Assembly: GCA_002717185.1 (NCBI GenBank) | Contig: PBDC01000019.1 | Coordinates: 17,702-81,701, forward strand | DNA: 64,000 nucleotides | Source: Rhodospirillaceae bacterium | Lineage (GTDB): Bacteria > Pseudomonadota > Alphaproteobacteria > UBA8366 > GCA-2717185 | Direction: 5' to 3' | Part shown: positions 25,249-34,077 of the stretch, in pieces | How the letters are laid out: each line of letters opens with the position of its first letter | Position numbering within the stretch: the first letter of the stretch is position 1 | Made by a program: the position numbers and the translations under genes | The notes under the pieces: generated by a model | Database searches by the model: none | The model's input: the letters and a program-made list of their open reading frames with translations, nothing else | Told to the model about the DNA's origin: nothing

Positions 25249-26199
25249 ATGAAATTTGGGTTGCATTTGGGTACGCGTGGCGCGGCAGCGAAGACGGATG
25301 GCCTTCGCGCCTTGGCGCAGAAGGCCGATGAACTAGGTTATGCCTATCTCGGTATCAGCGACCACATCATCATTGCGCATGAGATCGATCCGAAATATCC
25401 CTACAGCGACGACGGGAATTGGCCAGGGCTCGACACCGGCGACTGTCTCGACCAGATTACCTGCCTGACTTACGCAGCGGCGGTGACGGAGAAAATTCGT
25501 CTACTAACCTCGGTCATGGTGATCCCCCATCGCCCCGCGATTCAGACCGCGAAACAGCTCGCTACAGCTGACCTTCTGTCAAAGGGGCGAGTGACGGCCG
25601 GTGTCGGTGTCGGCTGGATGCGCGAGGAGTTGGCCCTGTTGAGCGCACCGCCCTTCGAACGCCGTGGCGCCGCGTCGAATGAATATATAGAAGCCTTCAA
25701 GACGCTGTGGACCAAGAAGGCGCCGGTCTATGACGGTGAGTTTGTCTCCTTCAAGAACGTCTCTTTTGAGCCGAAACCGGCGCAGGCGGGCGGGCCGCCA
25801 ATCTGGATTGGTGGTGAAGGTATGGCGGCGCGAAAGCGGACAGCGCGGCTCGGTGACGGTTGGTACCCGGTGATGCGCAATCCGCGTCATATGATGGACG
25901 CTCCGAACAAGTTCGCCGCTGCCCTGGCTGACATCCATAAATTCTCTGAAGAAGCTGGCCGTGACCCGGCAGAAATCGATACCGCGATGTTCGCTCCTAC
26001 CTACAAACTTACCGCGGAAGCAGGCGGTGCCGACCGTTGGTCCTTCTCTGGTTCGGCAGAGCAGATTGCGGAGGACGCGCACGCCTATGCCGAGGCGGGG
26101 CTCAATACGGTTCTAATTGGGTTCGAGGATAGTGACTTACAGCGTTCGCTAGACACAATTGAGGCCTTCGCGACAGAAGTGATGCCACTCGTTAGTTAG
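25249..26199 (+). CDS. LLM class oxidoreductase (F420-dependent type, TIGR03619-like)
   Basis: A 316-residue TIM-barrel protein starting MKFGLHLGTRGAA, with YLGISDHIIIAHEIDPKYPY near residues 37-56 and the flavin/F420-phosphate-binding GRVTAGVGVGWMREE around 116-130. The later PPIWIGGEG is typical of the TIGR03619-type family. A strong AGGAGG lies just upstream of the ATG. Its stop overlaps the stop of the convergent Rieske oxygenase. Members of this group are often annotated F420-dependent, but alphaproteobacterial members may use FMN; no F420 gene is visible here. Confidence 0.82.
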   Translation: MKFGLHLGTRGAAAKTDGLRALAQKADELGYAYLGISDHIIIAHEIDPKYPYSDDGNWPGLDTGDCLDQITCLTYAAAVTEKIRLLTSVMVIPHRPAIQTAKQLATADLLSKGRVTAGVGVGWMREELALLSAPPFERRGAASNEYIEAFKTLWTKKAPVYDGEFVSFKNVSFEPKPAQAGGPPIWIGGEGMAARKRTARLGDGWYPVMRNPRHMMDAPNKFAAALADIHKFSEEAGRDPAEIDTAMFAPTYKLTAEAGGADRWSFSGSAEQIAEDAHAYAEAGLNTVLIGFEDSDLQRSLDTIEAFATEVMPLVS

Positions 26200-27502
26200 C
26201 TGGCACCCGTCCGAGCGGGTCGCCAAAGCGCTCCAGCAGAACGTCCTCAAAGGATACGCCTTCTGCGGCAAACCAACTGCCAGGACGGGTCTTGTAGTAG
26301 TCGTGCAAACGCGGAGCCTCGGGCTCTGTGCCATCGGAAAGGGCTTGCACGGCTTCCAGCAACGTGCGGCGGAAGCGGACAATTGCAGCATCAGTGGCCG
26401 TGAGATTTTCGCGCGTCCGGTCGGCGATGAAGCCCTGGCTTTGCTGGATCATCGCGTCCTGCTCGGCCAGTCCCGCGACGCCAGTGAAGGTACGGTGCTT
26501 TTGCACCTCTCGATCGATCATGAAGTTGTTCGATCGGTTCTTGAGTGGCCGGTAATCCTTGCCGATTTTGGCCATTACGCCGTGTCCATTGCACAGCTTT
26601 TCACGCTCAGTTTCGTCGATTACCTGCTCCGGGTTCCAGGCATAAGTGAAGACCCAGGCGGCTTTGTCGTCAACTGGGACGACAGTGAAACCGAAATAGG
26701 TCTCGCCCGGCATCGTCGAAGGGCCGGTACCATGTGATGGCAACATGTATTGCGTCATGCGCCAATATTTCTCCCCGTCAGCGTCGCGCATGCCGCCCAC
26801 CACGAAGCCAACCTCGTGTTGTTTGATCGAGAATTGTGGCATCGGATCGTTGCGGATCCAGCGAAGTCGACGTTCGTCAGCGGGCGCGTCCGGGTTCTCG
26901 TTAGACCCGACACTCGGCGCCGGCATATGCAGGAAGGAAAAGTGCGATGTATCGAGATCGCCTTCGATGATCTGTGCCCAGTTGCAGTCTAGTAACTGCT
27001 TTGTGACATACCGGTTTTCTGGCGCAATCTGGCCAAATTCGAGCTGTGGGATCTCTGGTAAAATCCCGCCGGGTAGTTCCTTGGCGGGTGGTCCCAGATA
27101 GGCCCAGACATAACCGCCATATTCCCGGGTCGGGTAGGCCTTGACCCGCATCGTGTCATGCATGCGTACGCCGGGTGGGACGTTGGGTAACTCCATTGCT
27201 TTGCCGTCCACGCCAAACTTCCAGCCATGGTATACGCAACGCAGCCCGCATTCCTCGTTGCGACCATAAAACAGATCGGCGCCTCTATGCGGGCAATACG
27301 AGTGGATTAGCCCGATCCTGCCCTTTGTGTCGCGGAACCCGACGAGAGCCTCTCCCAAAATATTGACGCGGACAGGTGGCCCGTCCGGATCTGCCATTTC
27401 TTCAGATAGGGCCACGGGTTGCCAGAACCGTCGAAAATACTGCCCCATTGGCGTGTTTGGTCCGGTTTGGGTCAACAGGTCGTTTTCCGCAGAGGCAAGC
27501 AT
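26192..27502 (-). CDS. Rieske [2Fe-2S] aromatic ring-hydroxylating oxygenase, alpha subunit
   Basis: A 436-residue terminal oxygenase. The Rieske cluster is Cys70-x-His72 and Cys89-x2-His92 (YCPHRGA, CVYHGW), and the mononuclear iron site has His186 and His191 in DTSHFSFLH. The ATG at 27502 is chosen because GGAGAAGG precedes it; the frame stays open upstream to 27685 but that part is not family-like. No reductase or beta subunit is adjacent, as in phthalate- or vanillate-type oxygenases with separate reductases. Likely role: demethylation or hydroxylation of an aromatic or heteroaromatic acid. It is divergent from the HMG-CoA-synthase-like gene. Confidence 0.88.
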   Translation of the reverse strand: MLASAENDLLTQTGPNTPMGQYFRRFWQPVALSEEMADPDGPPVRVNILGEALVGFRDTKGRIGLIHSYCPHRGADLFYGRNEECGLRCVYHGWKFGVDGKAMELPNVPPGVRMHDTMRVKAYPTREYGGYVWAYLGPPAKELPGGILPEIPQLEFGQIAPENRYVTKQLLDCNWAQIIEGDLDTSHFSFLHMPAPSVGSNENPDAPADERRLRWIRNDPMPQFSIKQHEVGFVVGGMRDADGEKYWRMTQYMLPSHGTGPSTMPGETYFGFTVVPVDDKAAWVFTYAWNPEQVIDETEREKLCNGHGVMAKIGKDYRPLKNRSNNFMIDREVQKHRTFTGVAGLAEQDAMIQQSQGFIADRTRENLTATDAAIVRFRRTLLEAVQALSDGTEPEAPRLHDYYKTRPGSWFAAEGVSFEDVLLERFGDPLGRVPAN

Positions 27503-27683
27503 GGCCTTCTCCAAATTGCGAAATAGTTGCGCGATGTTAGACGAAGCGGCGATAGGCGGGGAAGGAATATGTTCTGGCTGCGTGAGCGGTAGCCGAATAG
27601 ACAAATCTGCCGCAACGGTGTATCGCCTGACGGTGTAGGACGCGTCCGTATGATTAAACGCGACCGGTCGTAGGGAGATAGCC
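27503..27683. promoter_or_regulatory. Divergent promoter region
   Basis: These 181 bases separate the Rieske oxygenase and the HMG-CoA-synthase-like gene and should hold both promoters. No operator was identified with confidence. GGGAGA lies just before the ATG at 27684. Confidence 0.35.
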
Positions 27684-29144
27684 ATGGCAGCGGGGATTTT
27701 GTCTTTTGGTGGTTACGTACCGCGCATCCGCTTGAAGCGCCAATCAATTGTAGACGCAAATTCCTGGTTCAACCCGGCCTTGAAGGGCCTCGCCAAAGGC
27801 GAGAGGTCGATGGCCAATTGGGACGAGGATAGCGTCACTATGGCTGTGGAGGCGGCGCGTGACTGCCTTAGCGGGTTTAAGCGTGACGACGTAGCAGCCC
27901 TTTACATGGCTTCTACCAGTTATCCGTTTCAGGACAGACAGAACAGCGGTATTTTAGCTGAAGCACTGCGCCTCGACAGTGGCATCCAGACCATTGATAT
28001 AGCGGCCTCACAGCGGGCCGGTACCTCGGGCCTGATCGCGGCACTGCAGGCCTCGGGAGGCGAGCGTGGGCCGGTTTTGTTGGCAAGTGGCGAAAAACGC
28101 CGGACTAAGGCAGCGAACCCGCTGGAGTTGACAACCGGTGACGGCGCTGCGGCGCTTCTGTTGGGTGAGGGTGATGTCGTTGCGACCGTTCTCGGCTATC
28201 ACACTGAGACAGTTGATTTTGTCGATCATTACCGGGGCCAAGACAACGCATACGACTATGTCTGGGAGGAACGTTGGATCCGCGACGAGGGTTATCTCAA
28301 GATCGTGCCGGATGCGGTGCAGAAGATGCTGGACAAGTCCGGAGTTGCGGCTGATGCGATTGATCAGTTTTGCTTCCCGGCCGCCGCACGTCGTGTCGCC
28401 GGCATGATCGCTAAGCGGCTCGGTATAGCCGAAGACTGCGTGCGCAACAATTTGCAGGCTAATATGGGTGAGTCCGGCGTAGCCCACCCGTTGGTCATGC
28501 TGGTGAACGCGCTTGAAGAGGCACCGCCGGGACAGAAAATCTTAGTCGTTGGTTTCGGACAGGGTGCCGACGCGATCTTGGTCGAGACGACGGAAGCGCT
28601 GGCCACATTGCCGAAACGGGCTGGTATTAACGGCCATCTTGCCCGGCGGCGGGAGGAGACTAACTACAACAAGTTTCTGTCCTTCAACGAACTAATCAAT
28701 GCGGAACATGGGCTTCGTGCTGAGGTGGACCGGCAGAGTGGTATGACCACGCTTTACCGCAACAAGGATATGATACTAGGTCTCGTGGGTGGCAAATGCA
28801 CCAAATGCGGTACCTTGCAGTTTCCGAAATCTGCGGTCTGCGTAAATCCTAACTGCGAGGCTTTCCACACGCAGGAGGATCATTCCTTCGCTGAGATGAC
28901 TGGCAAGATGAACTCCTATACTGCGGACAGCCTGACCTATTCGGCTGATCCGCCGGCATATTACGGTATGGTACAATTCGATGAGGGTGGGCGTATGATG
29001 ATCGACTTCACCGACGTTACGCCCGGGGCTAAATTGGATGTGGGCCTGCCGATGCGTATGATGTTCCGCGTCAAGGATTACGACGGCAAACGGGGCTTCC
29101 GCCGCTATTTCTGGAAAGCTGCGCCGATCGAGGCGGGAGACTGA
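27684..29144 (+). CDS. HMG-CoA synthase/KAS III-like protein fused to a DUF35 zinc-ribbon/OB domain
   Basis: A 486-residue fusion. Residues 1 to about 330 form a thiolase-fold domain like archaeal-type HMG-CoA synthase (GILSFGGYVPR opening, TGDGAAALLLG at about 151-161). The C-terminal part is DUF35, with a zinc ribbon at Cys372, Cys375, Cys386 and Cys391 and an OB-fold. The usual nucleophile region (A-C-K-A-G-T) reads S-Q-R-A-G-T, with Gln110 where Cys belongs. Condensation by the normal mechanism is therefore doubtful. A thiolase gene follows after 17 bases. In archaea thiolase, HMG-CoA synthase and DUF35 form one complex that channels acetoacetyl-CoA; a comparable acyl-CoA complex is inferred. 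Confidence 0.82.
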   Translation: MAAGILSFGGYVPRIRLKRQSIVDANSWFNPALKGLAKGERSMANWDEDSVTMAVEAARDCLSGFKRDDVAALYMASTSYPFQDRQNSGILAEALRLDSGIQTIDIAASQRAGTSGLIAALQASGGERGPVLLASGEKRRTKAANPLELTTGDGAAALLLGEGDVVATVLGYHTETVDFVDHYRGQDNAYDYVWEERWIRDEGYLKIVPDAVQKMLDKSGVAADAIDQFCFPAAARRVAGMIAKRLGIAEDCVRNNLQANMGESGVAHPLVMLVNALEEAPPGQKILVVGFGQGADAILVETTEALATLPKRAGINGHLARRREETNYNKFLSFNELINAEHGLRAEVDRQSGMTTLYRNKDMILGLVGGKCTKCGTLQFPKSAVCVNPNCEAFHTQEDHSFAEMTGKMNSYTADSLTYSADPPAYYGMVQFDEGGRMMIDFTDVTPGAKLDVGLPMRMMFRVKDYDGKRGFRRYFWKAAPIEAGD

Positions 29145-29161
29145 TTGAGGAGACGACGATC

Positions 29162-30367
29162 ATGGCTACAGGAATCAAAGATAAAGTTGCGATCCTGGGA
29201 ATGGGTTGTGCCAAGTTTGGCGAGCGTTGGAATGACAACGCCGAAGACCTGATGGTCGAGGCCTTCATTGAGGCACTCGAGGATTCTGGCATCGAGAAGA
29301 ACGATATCCAGGCAGCATGGTTCTCCACCGCCATCGAGGAACAGCACGTTGGCAAATCGGGTGTACCGCTGGCGATGGCATTGCGTCTACCCTTCATTCC
29401 GGTGACGCGTGTTGAGAACTATTGCGCCAGCGGCTCCGAAGCCTTCCGTGGCGCGGTTTATGCGGTAGCCTCAGGCGCCTGCGACATCGCGCTCGCGCTC
29501 GGTGTCGAGAAGCTTAAAGACACTGGCTATGGAGGCTTGCCGCAACGTACCCGCGGTGCGGTCAACGATATGTTCTGGGCCAACACCTCAGCTCCCGGCA
29601 ATTTCGCCCAACTCGCGGCTGCCTATGGTGCCAAGCATGGTAAGTCGCGTGAAGACATGAAAAAGGCAATGGCGCATATCTCAATTAAGAGCCACGATAA
29701 TGGGTCGAAGAACCCAAAAGCGCATCTACGCAACAAGATCGATGAAGAAAAGGTGATGAACGCGCCGATGATCGCCGAGCCGCTTGGTCTGTTTGATTGT
29801 TGCGGTGTGTCTGATGGCGCAGCCTGCGCCATCGTGACCACGCCAGAGATTGCCAAGTCACTTGGAAAAAAAGATCTCGTAACCGTCAAGGCGCTGCAAC
29901 TTTCCGTGTCGAACGGTACGGAGTCGCAGCACAATTCCTGGGATGGCAGCCACTTTATTACGACCCGTACCGCGGCGAAGCGCGCCTATGAAGAAGCCGG
30001 TATCGAGAAACCGCGCGATCAGGTCAGCCTGATCGAGGTTCATGACTGCTTTTCGGTCACCGAGTTGGTGACCATGGAAGATTTGCATATCTCGCCGGAA
30101 GGCGGAGCGATCAACGACGTAATGAGTGGCTTTTACGATGCTGATGGCGAGATCCCGTGCCAGATAGATGGCGGACTAAAATGTTTCGGCCACCCCATCG
30201 GCGCCTCCGGCCTGCGTATGATCTACGAGATGTACCTGCAGATGCAGGGCCGCGCTGCCGAAAGGCAGCGTAGCGAGCAGCCAATTTTCGGCCTGACCCA
30301 CAATCTTGGCGGCTTCCCGCATCAGAATGTGTGTTCGGTTTGCATCGTGGGTATGGACGGAGCGTAG
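29162..30367 (+). CDS. Acetyl-CoA acetyltransferase / SCP-x-type thiolase
   Basis: A 401-residue thiolase of the lipid-transfer-protein-like group. The nucleophile Cys88 lies in NYCASGSEA, a second catalytic segment is SLIEVHDCF, and the C-terminal GLKCFGHPIGASG carries the general-base His and a Cys. It condenses or cleaves acyl-CoA esters. A ribosome site (GAGGAGACGACG) precedes the ATG. It forms an operon with the HMG-CoA-synthase-like/DUF35 fusion, which fits a multi-enzyme complex. Its own catalytic residues look intact, unlike those of its partner. Confidence 0.88.
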   Translation: MATGIKDKVAILGMGCAKFGERWNDNAEDLMVEAFIEALEDSGIEKNDIQAAWFSTAIEEQHVGKSGVPLAMALRLPFIPVTRVENYCASGSEAFRGAVYAVASGACDIALALGVEKLKDTGYGGLPQRTRGAVNDMFWANTSAPGNFAQLAAAYGAKHGKSREDMKKAMAHISIKSHDNGSKNPKAHLRNKIDEEKVMNAPMIAEPLGLFDCCGVSDGAACAIVTTPEIAKSLGKKDLVTVKALQLSVSNGTESQHNSWDGSHFITTRTAAKRAYEEAGIEKPRDQVSLIEVHDCFSVTELVTMEDLHISPEGGAINDVMSGFYDADGEIPCQIDGGLKCFGHPIGASGLRMIYEMYLQMQGRAAERQRSEQPIFGLTHNLGGFPHQNVCSVCIVGMDGA

Positions 30368-30393
30368 AGCCGCTTTAGCTTATAAAAATTGAT

Positions 30394-31137
30394 CTAGGTG
30401 AAGCCCTGCCACAGTAGCACCACACCGCCGATCATGATCACGACGTCAAAGATGCCGTTATGGAATGCTGCCGTGAAGCGGCTGCTGATCCATTTGGCGG
30501 TCAGGGTGCCGGGTGTTGCCATCGCACCTATCAGGATGGAGAGTAATACCAAATCCCAAGGGAGTGCGCCGAACCCGGCATAGATACCTGTCCGAACAAG
30601 GCCAAGTAGGGCAGAAATGGCGGCATCGGTCGCTATTACCTGATTGCCGGCCAAACCTGCCGCCATTAAGATCGAGAGCAGCACCACGCCAGTGCCGGGT
30701 GTGGCGCCCATCAGGAACCCGAAGCCGAAGGAGGCACCGGCGAAGCTGGAACCTTTAAGTTGGACTTTTAGTTTCCGCAGCAGGTAACGCAGTGGAACCA
30801 TGATGATAAGCAAGCAACCGATCAGAATTTGTGCGCCACGCCCGGTCAGCAGAGTGAACCAATAAGCGCCGACAGCGGTCGCTGGTAGGGCACAGAGCGT
30901 CACGAAGATCGCCTTGCGTCGGTCGAGATCTTTCCAGAAGGTAATTGCCCGGGTCGGGTTGGTGATCAGCGCTGCCAGCGAAATAACCGGCACAACGGCC
31001 TCTGCGCCGATTAGAGGTACGAGAACCAGCGGCAACAGCAGTCCCGTACCATACCCCGCGATGCCACTGACGATCTGTGTGAAGAATGCGAACGCCGAAA
31101 CAAGTAAGAGCTGTTCGAGGGCAAAGTCGCCGATCAT
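30394..31137 (-). CDS. TauE/SafE family membrane transporter
   Basis: A 247-residue, highly hydrophobic protein with about eight predicted membrane segments and two halves of similar pattern. It includes QIVSGIAGYGTGLLLPLVLVP near residues 21-41 and SFGFGFLMGATPGTGVVLL near 137-155, the repeated glycine-rich segments of the sulfite/sulfoacetate exporter family. It probably exports a sulfonate, sulfite or other organic anion. It follows the CoA-transferase gene by 21 bases in the same direction, so cotranscription is likely. No strong ribosome site precedes the ATG. Confidence 0.85.
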   Translation of the reverse strand: MIGDFALEQLLLVSAFAFFTQIVSGIAGYGTGLLLPLVLVPLIGAEAVVPVISLAALITNPTRAITFWKDLDRRKAIFVTLCALPATAVGAYWFTLLTGRGAQILIGCLLIIMVPLRYLLRKLKVQLKGSSFAGASFGFGFLMGATPGTGVVLLSILMAAGLAGNQVIATDAAISALLGLVRTGIYAGFGALPWDLVLLSILIGAMATPGTLTAKWISSRFTAAFHNGIFDVVIMIGGVVLLWQGFT

Positions 31138-31158
31138 CGGCGCGGCAAAGGGTAACGT

Positions 31159-32388
31159 TTAAACGACACCCTTATCCTTCAGCGCCTGGATGTCCTCGGC
31201 CCCCAGATCGAGCAACCGACCAAACACTTCTTCATTGTCCATGCCCAGGGTCGGGGCGCCACGCATTTGTGGCAGCGCTCCGCTGGAGAATTTGATTGGG
31301 AAGCCGACTGCGATGCCGTCTTCAATTGGTTCTTCGACCAAGCTGTGTCGCATGGGTTGCAAGGTGCCGCGGTCATGGAAATGCGGATCGGCCAGCACCT
31401 TGTCTAGGGTTCGTACCGGGGCAACGGGGACGTCCCGTTCCTTAAGCCGAGCGAGGATTTCGTCGCATTCGAATTGGGCGAAGCGGTTCTGTAATTCAGC
31501 ACGCAACATCTCCAGGTTTTCCGCCCTCTTGATCGCATCGTCAAAGCGTTCGTCGGTTGCCAGTTCCGGTGCCTTAAGCGCCTCACACAATGCGACGTAA
31601 CGGTGGTCGTGACCGACCGTGATGATCACGTCGGCATCCTTCACATGGTATAGGCCGGTTGGTCCGGTACGCGCGTTGTTGCCGGCGCGCGGTGGATGGC
31701 CGTCGGCAAGAAATTCCTCTAGCGGTTCCATAAACATTAAGCTTGCCAAGGTATCCATCATCGATGCGTCTAGATATTGACCCTCGCCGGTCTGTTCCTT
31801 GTGCCGCAAGGCAGCTAGGATCGAGAAGGCTGAGTAAAGCGGTGTCACCAGATCGCTAACATAAACGCCGACCCTTGTGGGTGGACCGTCCGGGTGGCCA
31901 TTGATGTCCATCAGCCCGGCCATTGCTTGAATTTGATGGTCATGCGCCGGGTTGTCGGCATGAGGGCCATCCTGGCCATAGCCAGAAATCGAGCAATAGA
32001 CGATACCCGGATTGATCGCCGCCACGTCCGCGTAGCCAAGTCCAAGGCGCGTCATTGAGCCGGGAGCCAGGTTCTCGATCACTACGTCTGATTGCTTGGC
32101 CAGTTCCAAGAATAGCCGGCGCCCCTCCGGATCCTTGAGGTTTAGCGTGACGCTCTGCACTCCCTGTGTGCGCTTTAGGAACTTGGTTGGAATGTCTTGC
32201 TCGGTTTGTTTCGTTGGGTTGACGCCTTTTGGTCCAGCGAATGGTCCCAAGGAGCGCACTGGATCGCCGCCCTTCGGTACCTCGACCTTGATTACGTCCG
32301 CTCCAAACCGAGCCAGGGTCATGCTCAAGAAGGGGCCGGCGAGGAACACGGTGACGGCAAGTACACGGACATCTTTTAAGGGCTGCAC
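31159..32388 (-). CDS. CaiB/BaiF family III CoA-transferase
   Basis: A 409-residue class III CoA-transferase. It opens with PLKDVRVLAVTVFLAGPF, has ADVIKVEVPKGGDPVR (about residues 30-45) and the catalytic Asp at about 179 in GVYVSDLVTP, which forms the aspartyl-CoA anhydride intermediate. A GTG at 32388 is preferred, with GAAGGAG nine bases upstream; the GTG at 32397 sits too close to that site. It would transfer CoA between carboxylic acids and so activate a substrate for the acyl-CoA enzymes nearby. The specific acid is unknown. Confidence 0.88.
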   Translation of the reverse strand: MQPLKDVRVLAVTVFLAGPFLSMTLARFGADVIKVEVPKGGDPVRSLGPFAGPKGVNPTKQTEQDIPTKFLKRTQGVQSVTLNLKDPEGRRLFLELAKQSDVVIENLAPGSMTRLGLGYADVAAINPGIVYCSISGYGQDGPHADNPAHDHQIQAMAGLMDINGHPDGPPTRVGVYVSDLVTPLYSAFSILAALRHKEQTGEGQYLDASMMDTLASLMFMEPLEEFLADGHPPRAGNNARTGPTGLYHVKDADVIITVGHDHRYVALCEALKAPELATDERFDDAIKRAENLEMLRAELQNRFAQFECDEILARLKERDVPVAPVRTLDKVLADPHFHDRGTLQPMRHSLVEEPIEDGIAVGFPIKFSSGALPQMRGAPTLGMDNEEVFGRLLDLGAEDIQALKDKGVV

Positions 32389-32768
32389 GATTAACACTCC
32401 TTCGACAGTGGGAGCGCAACGGTAGCATTCGGGGGGGAGGCCGCAAATTGTCCGCCATGCTACATGCGATTGGCTGATCTAAACCACTAAGGGAGTGTGA
32501 ATATGCCGTTGCCGCAGGATATAGCGCCGGTTAATAGCTAGAGGACGGCTTCGATCACACGCTCGTCCGCGTTGGACTGGATCGAGACCGGGGCGGGAAC
32601 TTTTTCTGCGAACCTAATGGCAGGGTGCATGGCGCGACGACAGAGCTGGGGAATACGGAGCGTCTGTTCTCCTGCGACGGGCCCGTGCTGTATTTCGGCG
32701 ACAATGCCATTACTGGTTTTCAGCTGGGAGCGGCTACAGAAGTGACCCAAACAGACAGCGGCTGGCAC
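32389..32768. other. Intergenic stretch with no assignable gene
   Basis: Between the CoA-transferase and MFS genes are 380 bases. A minus-strand frame (32538-32768) and an overlapping plus-strand frame are both open, but neither matches a family I know and neither has a convincing ribosome site. A plus-strand ATG at 32503 after GGGAGTG opens only 12 codons. Confidence 0.3.
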
Positions 32769-33977
32769 CTAACTTTTCGTCTCGCGTGGTTGCGAAAGGA
32801 TACGCACCGCCATCGCGCCGATCAGTATCACGCCGCCCAGCAGGGCAAAGGCGATGCCCCAACTCTCCGGGCTCTGACCTCCACCTGTTACGTCGAGAAT
32901 GTATCCGATCAGGACTGGCCCGAGCAGTCCGCCAGCTGCTGACGCAGTGCCGAACGCAGCGACGGTGTTGCCGCGCTGTGCTGGATCGGCGGTGTTGACC
33001 GCGCCTCCGTTCAGGGTGCCGGAATCGACGAGAACCAAGAGATTGTGTGCGATCAAGATCCCAACAAAGATCCAGATTGGCCATGCGACTGCGAATCCAA
33101 CCGTCAAGGCGAATACGCCAGATAGGACCATCGCGAGATAGGAAGTCCGCGCGTAGCCAATGCGGTGGCCAAACTCGGCGCCGACGAAACTGCTCGGCAC
33201 GCCGATCAGGATTAGCACCATGGCTGCTAGTGCGGTGTTGACGGTGACAGGGACGTCGGGCTGAGTCATCGCAGCCCAGGTCAGGAAGGTCACGGTCCAG
33301 GCGCGGATACCCTGAAGCTCGAAGTTGTGTGCGAAAACGCCGATTACGTAGCCCACCGAGGCGCGGTTCCGAAATACCGGCCGGAAGTCCGGTAGAAGTT
33401 TCCGCGCTGTGTCGCTGGTATTATTCAGGGAAACAGGTGGTAGAAACCAGTACAGCAGGCCAGCGGCGAAGATGTTGCTAATTGCGGGGATGACAAAAGC
33501 GGATTGCCAACCGTAAGCGACTGCTACCTCCGCTGCGATCCAGACCGACACCCCCGATCCAATCGCGAAGCTGGAGACATAAATGGCCGCCGCACGGCCT
33601 TTTGCGCCTCCGTGAATACGGTCGCTCATCGCCTTGATGCCCGGCATGTATGTCCATGCAAACCCCAAACCTTGTATGCCACGGAAGAACAGCGCGCTCC
33701 AAAATCCGTCTGCGAGTCCCATCCCACCATAGCCGACCACGTTCAACAGGGCACCGATGATCAAAAGTCGTTTGGCGTCGATCCGGTCGGTGATCCCGAC
33801 AAAGGCCACTCCGAATAAATAGGTAAGGTAATTAATGCCAGCGAGCCATCCGGCTTCCGTATAGGTCAGCGACCATAAATTGGTGAACAGTGGCAGCATC
33901 GCTGGCACCGAATGCATGCCCAGCAGGGTGAGCCACAGAAAGGCGCACATTAATATGATGAGCTGGTTGAACGACAT
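32769..33977 (-). CDS. MFS transporter
   Basis: A 402-residue permease with 12 predicted membrane helices, beginning MSFNQLIILMCAFLWLTLLG. The loop between helices 2 and 3 reads GITDRIDAKRLLIIG, a form of the MFS signature. A long central loop (TARKLLPDFRPVFRNR) separates the halves. It is likely a proton-coupled importer of an organic acid or similar substrate used by the surrounding catabolic genes. The neighbour upstream on the same strand is an oxidoreductase, 100 bases away. Confidence 0.88.
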   Translation of the reverse strand: MSFNQLIILMCAFLWLTLLGMHSVPAMLPLFTNLWSLTYTEAGWLAGINYLTYLFGVAFVGITDRIDAKRLLIIGALLNVVGYGGMGLADGFWSALFFRGIQGLGFAWTYMPGIKAMSDRIHGGAKGRAAAIYVSSFAIGSGVSVWIAAEVAVAYGWQSAFVIPAISNIFAAGLLYWFLPPVSLNNTSDTARKLLPDFRPVFRNRASVGYVIGVFAHNFELQGIRAWTVTFLTWAAMTQPDVPVTVNTALAAMVLILIGVPSSFVGAEFGHRIGYARTSYLAMVLSGVFALTVGFAVAWPIWIFVGILIAHNLLVLVDSGTLNGGAVNTADPAQRGNTVAAFGTASAAGGLLGPVLIGYILDVTGGGQSPESWGIAFALLGGVILIGAMAVRILSQPRETKS

Positions 33978-34077
33978 GGAAGCTGATCGGCAGAATGTTT
34001 ATGATGTTCCGCTAAGCTGCCACGCGGCGTCCGACACGTCAGCTAAGAATTTCTCGAAGGGGCGATTGACGCTGACT

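Noticed and set aside
32538..32768. A 76-residue minus-strand frame between CoA-transferase and MFS genes
   Set aside because: Open frames exist on both strands over the same bases and neither matches a family.
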